From Monilinia fructicola (Eukaryota; Ascomycota; Leotiomycetes; Helotiales; Sclerotiniaceae): a stretch of DNA of 64,000 nucleotides. The position numbers were made by a program, and so were the translations under genes. The stretch covers positions 3,267,001 through 3,331,000 of the forward strand of contig VICG01000002.1 in the NCBI GenBank assembly GCA_008692225.1, in the 5' to 3' direction. Numbering within the stretch: the first letter of the stretch is position 1; each line of letters begins with the position of its first letter. Shown here one piece after another: positions 1-12,800 of the stretch. Under the pieces are notes generated by a model. It made no database searches and had not been told where the DNA came from. It saw nothing but the letters and a program-made list of their open reading frames with translations.

Positions 1-271
1 GCATTGCCATTAAGTACCACTACTTCCCTTAGCTACCTCATTGGGATTGTGCTCTTCATTCTACATACTTCTTCCATTCCTGTTTGAGGCTATCATTGCG
101 AATAGTTAGGTGTTCCAACGGTTTGCTCTTCCCCTCATTTATCCTATCACGTTGACTGCTACCCCATACTATCAAGGGAAGTGACTTCTTGTAGCCTCAG
201 GGGGGCTTTTCACTTCCAAAAGGAATCAGTGGAGTATCAAATACGTGATTCTTGCCAAGACAAGCTTAAGT

Positions 272-2047
272 ATGGTTTTCTGTGGCCGACCTTCAAAAGG
301 ATGCCATGCATGCCGAGCCAAGAAAACAAAAGTAAGTTGCGCTGTTAATTTAAGATATTATCTGTATGCCAAGGTTCATACTACTACCATATCAAGTTGC
401 TGATCAGCATGTTATAAGTGTGATGCAATACCCACCGGCTGTACCCAATGCCAGAATGCAGGTCGAAAATGTCCAGGGTACAGATCTCAGGTAGATCTGG
501 TCTTCCGGGAAGAGACTAAAAATGTCATCAAGAAAGCAAAGATCAAACATGAGAAGGCTAGAAAGAGGGGCTTTGAATGTGTCTCTCACAACTCCGCTAC
601 TCTTTGCTCTGTCACCCATACTCCGACTTTGAATAGAGGGAACTGTTCCCGCGATATGGTTATAGAGATTTCACAGCCTAGCCAGGCAATCTCCGTCAAC
701 TATCTCAATATAACACCATCGATTGAAGATCGAGCCACTGCATTTTTCCTATCAAACTATGTAATGGGTGATCATGGTCCAACTCGAGGACATCTTGACC
801 ATCTTTCCGACTTATACGAAGCTGAAAGTATAGACGAAAACCTTGTCGCTGCAGTTCATGCAGTTGGTCTGGCCGGCTATTCACATTCTGCGAAAGCTCC
901 CCAGCTCATGAATCAAGCACGTGCACAATACACCAGATCACTTCAGCTCACCAACAGTGCACTCCAATCTCCAATTGCCGTCAAAAAAGACAGCACTTTA
1001 TTAGCGATATTGATCCTTGGTATTTTTGAAACTATTACGGGCCGTAACCAGAAATCAATGAAAGCATGGGCAGAACATATCCACGGTGCAGCGGCTGTTA
1101 TCAAACTTCGAGGACCAGAAGCGATCAAATCAAAGGGAGGAATACGTTTGCTAGCCCAAGTAACGTCTAGTTTGTTAATATCTTGTATCCAACGAGATAT
1201 TCCAATACCAAAATATATTGTGGAGATGTCAGCATTTGCAGAAAAGAACATGTCAAATATTGATCCAGCCTGGGTAGCTCAAAGAACAATGATCGATTAT
1301 GCAGCTTTCAATGCCAGATATTATGCAGGTTACTATACTGATCCTAATGATCTTTTAAACGATGCCGAGGCTCTAGACGAAAGGTTTCTCGCATTTTCGA
1401 CAAACGTACCGAAAGGTTGGGAATATATCACCGTTCATACGGAGCATGATCCAGATATTGTGTTTGATGGCTACTATCACCTCTACTACGATCATTGGGT
1501 AGCCCAGATCTGGAATGCAATCAGACAACTTAGAATTCTCCTCAATGAGACAGTCAGAGAAGTTTTACTGAAAGACTTTTCCTCCCCAACACCATGCTTA
1601 CTCGGCCCGGAATATGCAGAGCGATTTCAGATTTGCACTGAAACAATGTACCAAATGCAAGCAGAAATTCTAGCCAGTGTACCCCAACATGTGGGGTACC
1701 CTGCGAAAAGTCCTACGCCGTCACAACCCTGGACTAGCTACAAAACGGACGGTCTTGGAGCAGAATTCCCCACCATTCGATTCTCGGGTGGGTATTTTCT
1801 CATTTGGCCACTGTATGTAGCAGGCAGTATGCGCATCTCTACCCCAGAAGTTCGAGAATTCTGTGTGAAAAATTTACGATATATCGGAACGCATATGGGG
1901 ATGGAGCATGCAAACCTTCTGGCTAGTATCATGCAACAAAAGACCCCCATTACTGTATGGCATGAGCAGAAGTCACAGTTCTCTGAAACCACCATGGACG
2001 AGGACTTGACACATCACAACAATTGCGCGACCAGGGGGGTCGAATAA
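272..2047 (+). CDS. Zn2Cys6 fungal transcription factor (two exons)
   Basis: Predicted nuclear DNA-binding regulator. Exon 1 is 272-331, a GTAAGT intron covers 332-418, and exon 2 is 419-2047, giving 562 aa. The splice is supported because it joins the two halves of a perfect binuclear zinc cluster, C-x2-C-x6-C-x6-C-x2-C-x6-C (Cys 11, 14, 21, 28, 31, 38), followed by the CPGY and 'VDLVFREET' segment common in this subfamily and a basic Lys/Arg stretch at about 50-65. The rest (from about residue 125) is a helical region resembling the fungal-specific transcription factor domain (Fungal_trans_2-like), with the recurrent 'HIHGAAAVIKLRG' motif. Target genes cannot be inferred: no biosynthetic cluster adjoins it, and about 23 kb downstream is gene-free. 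The ATG at 272 is the only start that includes the zinc cluster. The family call is firm; the function is open. Confidence 0.9.
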
Positions 2048-3452
2048 GATCAGACAATACCATTTAGGTTATTGGATACAGAATTTAGACGCCGAAGCTT
2101 GGTAGCTTCACACATCTATTCCTAGTAAAACTGCCTGATTACAACATACGTGCTATGGTTGCAATAGTACTCTAGTGGAACTAGTAGTGGAGAAATTCCT
2201 TTTTGTTGCACGTCGCACTTTGATACCCCACCAGTTAGTTCAGCTCATGGCCAAAGTCAAGGTGATCAAGCTTGGCAGGATAGTAGTAGTGACAACAATC
2301 CTGGCCTCGAAATGAGTCTAATGGCTATATAAACTCCATGAAACATGCAACAAAGATTATGGATAGCTCAAAGCTCATCGTGGAGTGGATTATATCACCA
2401 GATAGCTATTTAGCAGGTCTTACTTGTTCTTAATTGCACATGGTGAAGGGTGTTGGTGTCTCTTCTTCTGGCTTTCAATGAAAATTCGCCATCTGAAAAA
2501 TCCTCAAGGCATATTCAAAATTTGATGCACATCGCCAAGGAATCCCCCTATGTTCCTCGCACGTACACGCCATATAAGCGGGTTATCTGCTGGCTATTTC
2601 GACCGGTCTTAGAGTGTTATTGCGATCATTAGCAACCAGCCTCGGCGCGTGTGTAAAAAAATCTCAGACAGTGATATCAAGACTGGGATGATACGTTAGT
2701 CTGGAGCGACCTTAAGGTAGTTTTGAAGATCTTTTTGGATATAAATGGGTAAAGACCCACTTAAACGGCGGTTCTCAATCAAAGCCTACAGCGACAACGA
2801 AATTGAGAAGCCATAAGTTGGGACAGCTTCTAGATAACATTTGAAGATGTGGCTTGTGGGATACTCAAAAGAATGATTTAATTATACTGAGCATGGGTTG
2901 TGGAAATGTTGGGGGATCATGGTCTAATTGCAGTCAGGCTTTGCTCGTAGAATGACTTCTCTCATCACTCCCTTTGATCTTTTCCATGGCAATCAAGATT
3001 AATAGTTTCTTGATCATAGGCTCGTGTCTTTTTGGCCCGCCACTCCTTTGCTACGTTCTTACTGTAGATACACCTATAAAGTGGCCAAAGTTCTTGATTC
3101 TTTTCTACCGGTTTGCTGTTGCACCTTCTTTACATATATGCCACTCCCTATGTTTTAACTCCTCCATGTTAAAGAGGAGTCCAGAAAAATATCTCCTATG
3201 ATTCTTATTTGGTATCATTGAATCTGAACCCCTCTTTGATATCTTCAATCCAGATGTTTAATACGACAAGCGTAGTTTTGAACATTGCTCTTGAGCTTTC
3301 ACTTTGATGACGATGTGGATAGCGACAAGGATATCGGAAAGGGTTGCCATAGCTTGACAGGAGGATACTATTCTTTTCCCTGCCCTTAATGCTTTTTGCT
3401 TATTTCTAATATATGTTTGCTTGATCAGTGCTTGAGCTTTTGATATTCCCAG
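2048..3452. other. Intergenic, no gene seen
   Basis: Only short ORFs without recognisable domains occur here. A plus-strand ORF at 2974-3201 encodes one hydrophobic stretch, but there is no context to support it as a gene. The minus strand of 3000-3450 reads as broken ORF pieces that could be the decayed continuation of the relic at 3453-4108. Confidence 0.5.
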
Positions 3453-4108
3453 TCACATTACGGGAAAAGCCAAAATTACAACGAGAAACACCCTCTTGAG
3501 CCAATAGCCTGTGACCTCAAATAAAGCTTGTGTCAGAAGAACTGGAATAGCCAGGAGCACATATGCAGATCACATACATCATTCAGCCTCATTTTGTCGG
3601 CCCCACCGTCTATTAGCTTTCAGCCACAGGGAACGCGATACGCAACAAATCGAATTTCCATGTCCCGCGAGTCATCTAGTTTGAGCTCTCCCCTGTAGCT
3701 GCGACGTGAAACCTACCCGTCTTTCAGCCACGCATCACCATCCGTGAAGAGTTTAGCACAAAGACTACTTCAGCCACAGCAGCTAGAGATATGCAACATG
3801 GCAAAACTCCACATATGATCGACAGATGAGATTTTAGTGACACTTGGTGGCAACTCGGATTGCAGTGGGCGATACTTTCGAAAGAGTCCCAAGCTAGTTC
3901 CTCGAGAACCGACCTCCAAAAAATTATCAATTGATTCACTAAAGTAATTGGTTCTGTTTCCTACATACTGTAGATATGCAGCAATTATTCCTAACCCAGT
4001 CATTTCGCACGATGGATCAATTCTAGCATGACTAGAGTACACAATTTCGTCCTGCGAGTAATTTATGACCAGATACATGTGAGCTTTGGTAAATTCTGAG
4101 ATCTTCAT
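3453..4108 (-). pseudogene. Decayed membrane-protein gene relic
   Basis: Two minus-strand open pieces look protein-like but are out of register. The first (3770-4108, 112 aa) contains 'DPSCEMTGLGIIAAYLQ'. This resembles, from memory, the start of a family of fungal multi-pass membrane proteins of unknown function that have an 'IDGIGVR..YLQ'-type motif. The second (3453-3569) encodes a 38-aa, strongly hydrophobic piece ('LLAIPVLLTQALFEV' and 'VFLVVILAFPVM') with stops on both sides. About 200 bases containing stops in every frame separate them, and no intron restores one frame convincingly. The reading as an inactivated membrane-protein gene is inference; a chance hydrophobic ORF remains possible. 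Confidence 0.3.
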
Positions 4109-7042
4109 TAAGCGTATTGGAGTCTTATACCAATCCTACGAGATCAGTGATGATATTCGGGTGCTCACTACAGTCCATACTGCATAGAGGTAGTCTCCCC
4201 AGACGACGACTACCAATCACGGCATTATATTCATTTGCCAAATCTGGGAATATGCAATGGCGGCGCTTAGTATCAAGGGGTGAGAATATAGCTTAGCATT
4301 ATGGGCCGGTAAATCCTAGTTTCCTAGCCTGTATGTTTCATACCGCAGGTGCAGGACTGAGAGAAATATCATCTCAACTACCTTGGAATTCAAAGCTACC
4401 CCTCAGTTTCCAATTGATGAAGGAGGTGGAAACGTTGTATACTGCAATATTAGGGCTCAAACAGAACCCTAGATGTTAGCCCTTAGCATCAGTGGTTCTC
4501 TCATAACCAAGTGAGGACGCCACGGAAAAATCCTATCAAGTCTGCCTCCTATAGATCCCAATATAAAATGAGCCAAACCATTTAAGGCATTCTTCCCAGT
4601 ATTCCAGAAGAGCCTCAGAAGATTCGGCGGTGAAAATATTTCAATTTAAGGCTTTCTGACTATTTGGACCTTCCCTAATATACACGTGCCTTTTACCCGA
4701 GATGATTGAACCAAGAATGCTTTTTATCTGCCTTTAAGATCCTTTAAGATCCGTCTTTTTGCTGCGTTCAATTCAATATTCAAATCATAACTCGTTGGGA
4801 TTTTGCAGCACAAAATATACCGCATTTGATTTACTACCAGTGGTAGAAACTTGAGTATGAAAGCATGATTGTCCCTGTCATCGCCAACTATCTACAACTA
4901 GTAATGTGCAAAACATCAAAACTCCTCCTAGGGGAAGGGGGAGTGGGGGCCGTATGACGGGGTCATGATAGTCGGGATCGCCAGAATAGTTGACTCCCTC
5001 AACTCTAATTATGGAGATACAAAAAGAAAGGATCTCTCAAATTGTTACTTCTCCATCATTCATCACAGTCAAAACTTTATTCATGAATTCTCGGTTCTCG
5101 TAGATTATTGGTGCACCTCGCCGCCCTTACTCTGAGGAAATAGGCGAATTACTTCACGCTTGCTCCACAATGATCATCTCCGACAAAAGAATATCTACCC
5201 AACCATACATACATACATACACCCTCCCATCTGCCCTAAGACTTCCAAAAAAGTATTAAAAACTTTCCTTGGCAGAGGACAGACTGGCAAAACCTTGCCG
5301 CCCCTCGAGGGGCGGGAGGAGAACCCTCTCTGAAATGAGGATTTTTTTCCGAACCAGGCGACTTTACCACTCCACCACGGACCGCATTTGTCCTGAACAA
5401 ACAAGTCTGTTTGCACGCCTTTGCGATCCGATGGGAAAGATTCAACTATCACACCTTATATAGTAGTAAAACCGTAGTCTTAGGGTGGTATGTGGCACGA
5501 GTTCGAAGTATAGGTTGATCATTTCAAGACTCTGCATCACTGGTGGGATCCAAGTATCATATATTTTGTTTGGCAGATATATCTTGGGAGATATATAGTA
5601 GTGTGTTCGCATTTCAATGCTTTTTCAAGTGATCTATACGCACTCTGAGTATTGTTTTGTATGTAATATCAATAAGATAAGGCGTACGAAAGAAACATCC
5701 TCAGAATGATCACTCACTTGTTACCATTTGATGGCAAGTCTTACTGATCGATTACCATTAAGCAACACCTGGATGCACTATTGCAAATCCTGGATTCTTG
5801 GTATAGTATGCATTTTTGGTCAGGAATCTACGAATATTGGCCCATAGGTAGCAGGACTTCGTCCTCGCAGGAACAGTTTACTAATAAACTTCTGGTCTCC
5901 ATTCGCCATGAAGTCTTTGAGGGTCTTTCAGGAATAGCAATATCTCTTCTAGGTTTTAAATTCAAAATTTTGAATACATGCACCCAGAAGTTTGGATTTT
6001 CACCTATGGATATGTGACTATATCACAAACTTGACATATAGCTTTTCCTGACGGTCATCTCTTTGCCTTCGACTCGACTAGTGATGTTAGATTTAAGAAT
6101 TTCCGTTATTCCTGGACCATTAAACCCTCCCCTTTGTAAAATCCGTCAAGTGAGGGACGAGAGTTACTGATATTACTTGCCGCAAAGTGGAATGCGATTT
6201 TTGGGTAGGAAGTGTGCTGACCTTACGTTGTTGTTGTTGTTATTGTTGTTGAGGATAGGATTGCTGAGATTATACTCTCGACAAATCTGAAGTACCTCAA
6301 CCAAGTATATTGGATGCAACAGATACTACCGACACACTCTATATGGGCTCGTGACAGAGCTAACGATTATGTCAGTTTTGAATCTTACTGTGTCAGTCAT
6401 TTCTCAACTAAAGCGTGGGGTGTTTGAAGTTCAGATATGCAACAAATGGAATTTCGAGACTGCTCGTCAGTGTCAGTTTTGGTCTCTCATTAATAAGAAT
6501 AAGGGTGGGTATTATAATGAGATCAGAGGACCTAGATGGTCCGACCGAACTCTCTGTCTCTCCCAGTCCTTGAAGTTGGTGATGTACTGGACTAAAATGT
6601 GGGATTGTGACTTTGCGAAATGCAACAAGTGTAAGTTCTGCCTTGATCATCGGTGCAAACTTTGTATGATGGCTGATCTAGACATTTACGGAGATCAATG
6701 GTCATTCATTAGTCGCACGGATTCCGGATATAGTATTTCATGAGCTCTATCCGTCTGGCTGGGAATACTAGGAGATTGTTATGCCGATATTGTCTGTCTA
6801 CTATGCACTCAAGGAGTACACTATGACTAATTTTCAGACTCTTGTATTCAATAACCTAGATCGTAAAGATCTTCTTTATTGATTCGAGAATGTTTTTATT
6901 TCATCTCTACGGAAACCGGTGCGGAAGTAACCAAACAATAGTACCTAAGGGCCAAGATCCATCGTTTGCCGTTGTGGAATCTGTAACTAGTATATCAACT
7001 AGTATATCGACCGTTCTTCAGAATTATCCAATCCGAATCTCA
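4109..7042. other. Intergenic, low-complexity and relic sequence
   Basis: No intact gene is recognised. It holds a short CATA repeat (about 5205-5222), a perfect 18-bp GC-rich palindrome (5298-5315) in otherwise AT-rich DNA, and a TTG/TTGTTG tract near 6230-6252. The 130-aa plus ORF at 6351-6743 shares phrases such as 'agatatgcaacaa' with other repeat relics and shows no domain, so it is not called as a gene. Confidence 0.5.
5298..5315. repeat. Perfect 18-bp GC-rich palindrome
   Basis: The sequence CCGCCCCTCGAGGGGCGG reads identically on both strands and lies in AT-rich intergenic DNA. It could form a short cruciform or bind a dimeric protein. The minus strand about 50 bases away (5365-5380) carries TGGTGGAGTGG, which fits a pol III A-box consensus, but no complete tRNA fold follows. 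Confidence 0.6.
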
Positions 7043-7460
7043 TGAGAGAGTCTTGTTGCATATCTACATCTTTCATATTACAGGCCTGATCCCAACAAGT
7101 GACGTCAGTCTCCATAGGCATCGAGATGCTTAATTCCATGGTTTTCTAGTCACGGAAACTATGACTAGTATACAACAACCAGTTTTCACATCCTCCATAC
7201 AGATTCTTCGGAAGACCTATGTTGCATATCTATGATTATCAAGTTGCAAGGCTCATCCTGACAAGTGAATGAGTCGCAGCAAGGACTACAACCGTCCTGT
7301 CTTCTGGTTACGGCCGCTACCAATAAGCTTGTGGGCTGGCCTGTAGTATACTCAACTAAGGCAGTTCTGTTGCATATCTGGATTTGCAAGACTGCAGGGC
7401 ATATCCTGACAAGCTCAAGTAGTAAGCTATTAATACATGGCGAGTCAGTCTGGGCAAGGC
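7043..7460 (+). repeat. Degenerate tandem repeat, unit about 150-175 bp
   Basis: Three units each begin with a close copy of 'ttgttgcatatct', followed 20-30 bases later by a variant of 'ctgcagggcatatcctgacaag'. Unit starts are near 7049, 7220 and 7370. Single phrases of the same kind, some inverted, occur near 6435 and 6615. The units differ mainly by C/T and G/A changes, as expected for an old repeat decayed by point mutation. No ORF is conserved among the units. Confidence 0.5.
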
Positions 7461-7733
7461 TCGGTGAATGCAGTCTTCTTTCATGAAGAACAAATGCAAA
7501 GATGACGCTTTCACTATAACGCAATAAGGTAAAGAACCAATTTATTAAGTCCAGGGACTAATAAATGATATGTAGTTAGACCTTTTTCCTGCCGCACAAG
7601 TTACAATCTGCTTTTTTCCAAGTCACTTAATTCTGTAGGAAGCGCAATTGTGTTGATGCGCCTAGGTTTTGTTTACTAGTGCTTCCTATTCCTGACATCA
7701 ATTAAGTTTTATTTCAGCAAGTAGCTACGATAC

Positions 7734-7832
7734 GTCCGAATAGCTCAGTTGGAACAATAGTCTCTTATCCTGCAAACTGGCTTCTTCTTTTGATTGTAAT
7801 ACAAACAATCAACTTCGATACCCTCATTGTCA
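7734..7832 (+). other. tRNA-like relic or SINE head (A-box and weak B-box)
   Basis: The segment begins 'gtccgaatagctcagttgg', which matches the 5' half of a tRNA including a consensus A-box (TAGCTCAGTTGG). It continues 'agtctcttatcctg', close to a tRNA-Lys(CUU) anticodon arm, then a 35-40 base insertion, then 'acttcgataccc', a weakened B-box/T-arm. The acceptor ends do not pair, so a functional tRNA is unlikely. A decayed tRNA gene or the head of a tRNA-derived SINE is the best reading. Confidence 0.3.
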
Positions 7833-9414
7833 GATTGAAACGCCACTCCAAGTCCGATTTCATGACATTCTGTCGCACATTCAAATTTCATTCTTTTACG
7901 CTTGATCCATACTTAATTTGCACTTGAGGGAGTTTTTGAGCTAGTAGTTATAGAAAGTTGTGCTGCCAGATGAGCACTAAAGACTACCGCTGGCCGTGCC
8001 TTGGCCAATTCCAGTTCTCTAGTGAATAAGATGCCGGAATTATATTTCTAATGCCCTTCCATTACATGCTAGACTCTGGTACTTTTCATACAGCATAACC
8101 CATCTCCGTCCCAAGCTTCCCAGCTGAGGATGGCTGAGGATGGGCGATGGTTTCTAGGCAACTTCCTTCGCCATTCGAAGTTTGGTTATCGATGGAGATT
8201 ATCACTCATTATATAATTATAGCCTCATGCTATTAGTATGAAATTATAAGTACTAATTGCCCCGAGGCTTAGCTGCAGAACTGCTAAAGTCAACTTGGCG
8301 TAGTTACTTCCAAGTTGGGCCACTTCTTTTCAACTTGCGTGGTGACATTTTCAATGGTATATCCTGTGAAATCCTTCCGATACCCAGACATTAGTCTATT
8401 TATAGACAGTAAGCTCATGATTAGAGTATCTTTTGTCTGTAGATGGTAATCAGATTGCTTTCTGTTCTTACCCCGTACATTTTCATATAACGAGTCTTGG
8501 ATACCTCTTCTTATAGAGATCCTCCAGAGAGAGAAATTGGGAGAAGCTGAACGGAAAATTCATTAAAGCCCAAAAAAGCACATTATTTTCTATGTGTCTA
8601 AATCACAATAGATTAACTCCAGGTAGGTACGTGATACTTCTCTCCTTTGACGTTTATTCCAGTAACGAGCCCAGTGATATGCCAACACCCAGTGATATCC
8701 TAAATGATTTGATCTCCCCTTGGGTTTTCTCTCTTTGATTTCTTTCTCCCTGAATTTTGTAGTCAATGATAACCTTGAAGTCCTTGTATACATGATAGGC
8801 TCAAACACAATAAAATAGTATTTTATGATTTCATTCATATTTATGTCATGGATAATAATATTCCAGTGGTACTCTTCATGCTGATACCGTTTCTTTTCTC
8901 TCTCTGTTTTCCTTAGCCCCTTCTCTCTTCACTTGCTTCAGCCATTCTCTCTTTGATCTAACCAATTCCGTTATTATCAATCACCTAGTAAGTCCTGGAA
9001 TAAGTCCTTTAGTGAACGGCCTGGGACACATGTCCCAATCTTAGACTTAAAATTGATGTTCCGCGAACATGATCCTTGAGCATTACATGTAACGACTCTT
9101 CTTGTATCCACTTGAATACTTCATAGTCACCAATTCAAGGCAGATGCCCATATTCAAACCCATCCTTCCTTCTCATGCCATCTTATCCCAATTTGATATC
9201 TATTCAATTAACGGAATCTTTGAGAACCCCTCGTGGCACTAAGAGAAGCTAACACACTCTCATCTTCAAATCCACCAAAGCTACCAAGCTCCACTTTCAT
9301 CAGTATAATCCTCTTATTCACTCAATATGAAGCCAACTATTATGGATTAGCACATAATTGAGAATTGCATATCTAACATCAAATAAGACTCGTCACTCTC
9401 ATCAACAGAAAGGC
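7833..9414. other. Intergenic, no gene seen
   Basis: AT-rich sequence with only short ORFs (for example an 82-aa minus ORF at 8590-8838) that show no domain, transmembrane pattern or splice logic. Confidence 0.5.
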
Positions 9415-9812
9415 ATGGATCCCGAAGAGCCTAGTGCTATACCAGACCAAACAACCCCAAAGGTTCTCATAGATCCCAAGTCCAATTATAACATCGCAAG
9501 TAACCATCTAATAAAATGAGGAATTCTTATGTCACTTGCTAGAATGGGGGCCATTAATAGTGAAACTAACGCCAAAGTGATAGTGGTATATCTACTTTCA
9601 AATAGTAAAGCGTTATCAACCACCTAATGATGTGCCTGTCAACTAAACCTTACCCACAAGCATTGTATCTCGATGAGTACAGTCCTATCTTGAAGAGAGA
9701 TATCATGAATAGATTCAACAAATTGTCTGCAGGTGACCCTCACGGTTCTTTGCATCCGATTTTAGATAGACTAGGGAGACGACCCTTCGCGGTTCTCTAC
9801 ACACAAATCTAA
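9415..9812 (+). pseudogene. Doubtful hypothetical gene fragment
   Basis: An ATG at 9415 opens a short acidic exon ('MDPEEPSAIPDQTTPK'). A plausible intron (gtaacc near 9500 to ttgctag near 9541) leads to a few more codons and then a stop. A further open piece at 9627-9812 reads as a plausible peptide ('ALYLDEYSPILKRDIM') but could not be joined in phase. It may be a decayed or species-specific gene, or noise. No family is recognised. Confidence 0.18.
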
Positions 9813-12800
9813 TAAAGTACATTGAACTCAATGAGGGGGTAAGAATGTTAGAGAATGAATGGCCACATATTTGCCATGTGTGAATGTATGAAGGCGCAGA
9901 GATTCAAGATAAGAAGCTTCACGGGTACCGTATAAAGAAACCAAGCGTCTATCTCACCCCAAATCAATTCATTGGGGTATTTGAATTCTTCGAGAGCAAA
10001 TGCGTGAGATCGAATGCTGATTCGAGGTTCTGATGTCTTTTCTTTTTTGGATCATGATGAACCGCTAGCTGAAGAGACACAAAAGATATCCGGATTGGTA
10101 GATATTTGGTGCAAGATCATAGGATCTACAATATGGGAATATAGTAATAATGAAAGCGAGGTATAGTAGAAAGACCCTACTATACGAAAGTATAAAATGA
10201 AAATATGTGATCATAATATATACAAATGATAAAATTCAATAAACGATGTACATGATATCGATGAACAATGAGAAAATGACGAGAAGAAAGTCACCCATGG
10301 CAATCTACCTAGAGACTTAGACATGAGACCCCGTCGAATACCAACTCTACTATCTTTCTATAACTATTTCACAAGTTACTAAGCCGTCCCTGAATCTCCC
10401 CAGCAAACCTCGATTTATGCCCATCTCCAGTACATTTCAGTTCCACTTCTGTCCTTCACCTTCCTAGTTCCCCCCTTTATTACCCCATACCCACCTTCAA
10501 CATATCGAAAACCTTTTTAAGCCTCTTACCTCACGTTGTGTTACGCTCACGGCCAGCTGCAACTAACTTAAAATACTTCCGTTCAGTCCATGCACTATTC
10601 GGCGACTACCGAATGCAAAACCATCTCAATGTGAATGAATATAAACAGAACGGCAGTGGATCTTTCACACCAAACCGCACCTTCCATGTTGTAAATCCTC
10701 GATTCAGAAACCCTCACATGAGTCAAATCCCCATCCGTCTGCGCATTCCCGGAGCCCGAGATGACTCGACTGCATTTCACTCTCTCCCCGTGAAATGAGG
10801 TGATCGACGTCGCACACTCGCGCTACCCATCCATCATCCGAACCTATCACGTCCTCGAAATCTTGTCCAAGGTACAACACCAACGAGAAGAAGCACCTGA
10901 TTCCCAATTCCCAATTCCCAATCCAAGCCGCAATGCCCCGAGCGCCGAGCCCTCCAGCTCCGCGGTAGCGAAAACCCCTCATAGAAACCCGGCATGACCA
11001 TGCCATACCACCCGTTCACCCCATGGTCGCCATCATATGCTTAACCCTCTCCTCGGGCACCCCGCCCACCCCACCGTTGGAAGTGATGCGAAACTCAACT
11101 TCCCATCACGTCACCCGTCGGAATATACTCAGGCGACAGCCCCATCCCATGTCGATGTCCGTCTCGTAGCTTTTTTGCTTCCCCCAAATTTCCTCATCCT
11201 TCCAATGGTACCACGCTCTTACCGTTGCACCAGGACGTCGCAGCAGCAGGCGTTGCGCTAGAGCATCGTGTATGGTTTCACCCAACCGCCTCACTATCGC
11301 TCCATGGCGATCCCGGCGTCGTGCCCACAGTATTCCGTCCAGATACATGACTAGCACCGTCCTCAAGATCCATGCACATTTTCCGAACGCCTCCACCCTG
11401 AACTCCACCTCCCCAGATAATAAAGTTTGGATCATTGAAGTTGCATTTTAAGTTTCGCGCCAACAAATACCGTTTGGTCCAGTTAGTCCGCTAGTGTTCT
11501 TGGGTTGCAACGACAAACAACGTGAATGAAGTGGATGGAGTAAATGATCGAGGGGGAATAAAGCTTGATGACGTTTTTGGGCTCCAACATCGGAATATTT
11601 TACTTCTGTAGAGCTTGCTCTGATGTACAAGTACAAGATACATACATATATACCAACGCGTTACGCGCATCTTATGTCGAGGTAGTTTCAGCCCACCGCT
11701 CTGTACTGTACTCGCGTCCCTATGCTATCCATCTCCCCTCACAAATTTGCCGCCACAAAAATGCAGAAAAGAAATCAAGAAATCCTGTAACAAAACACAA
11801 CAGCACACGGCGACATACATTGACCGATGATCTGGTGATCATTACTTGATGTAGCATTTCTGTACTGTAATATGACCATTTTCCTCATCTCATCCCATCC
11901 CATCCCATCTATCCACCCCATCTATCCTTTCGTGTCCCGTCACCAATCTCTTTGGGTATACCGTAGCATGGGCGATTCAAATTTCCAACGTTTCAATCCC
12001 TTACCCCGCAACACCTGTACGTCGCCAACACAAGCCCTGCCCCGCAATTCGCACCATTCGATCTGACCATGCATACACCAAGTATTGCACATTTTCGCCG
12101 ATGACAAGCACACGGAGACGGTACATATGCCGCAGCGTGGTATCGGTACTTCTTCCTCCTTCGTTATGACATGATGATGATGTGATGTGATCAGGCCCTC
12201 CTGTACCTGTTACCTTTATGCTCTGTTATCTCCAGCACCGGGACCTAAACCCCTGGTTACAAGTGAGAAGGTACCTGCAGCCAGGTTCCGCCAAAGGTGG
12301 TGCCAAACTGTGCACGACTTCTGTTGGTGGAGGAACGTATCATGCGAGATTATGGGATGTCATATCAAGTCATCATGTAATGTACGACTTTCTATCTATT
12401 AGCTCCAGCGCTGCATGAGAGATATGGAAATCAAAGTTTCCCCCATCATCATCGTCATCATCATAATGTAGAAGTGCTGCCTAGAAATACAAATCCTCTG
12501 CCAGTAAATGAAGCCGTGGTACAGCAGAAGGTGCTTTGCTTCTTTCGGAAGCACAGCGCCCACTATTGTGGCCGGCCGGGCCGCGCCAGGCATCCTGCCC
12601 CGCGCGGTCGAAAGGCCCTCTCAAATCCCGATGCAGGCTTCGTGCGTATGCTTGATCGAAGCTGTCCTGATGAACGTCTGAATTGAATGTCGATTAGACT
12701 GCCAGGTAGTTTATGCGCCTTTTACGTGCGGCTGATTAGGACCCATACGTCCAGCGCCTGAGCAAATATCTTGATGTCAAACAAGCGTGAGACAAGAAGC

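Noticed and set aside
943..1251. Minus-strand ORF of 102 aa
   Set aside because: Lies wholly antisense to the transcription factor exon and shows no domain.
5340..5380. Possible tRNA on the minus strand (A-box TGGTGGAGTGG)
   Set aside because: No matching T-arm, acceptor stem or anticodon arm could be folded.
6351..6743. 130-aa plus ORF with several Cys residues as a zinc protein
   Set aside because: Cys spacing fits no known zinc motif, and the segment contains phrases shared with decayed repeats.
12655..12680. C/D-box snoRNA (TGATGA followed by CTGA)
   Set aside because: The boxes are only a few bases apart, with no terminal stem or guide space.
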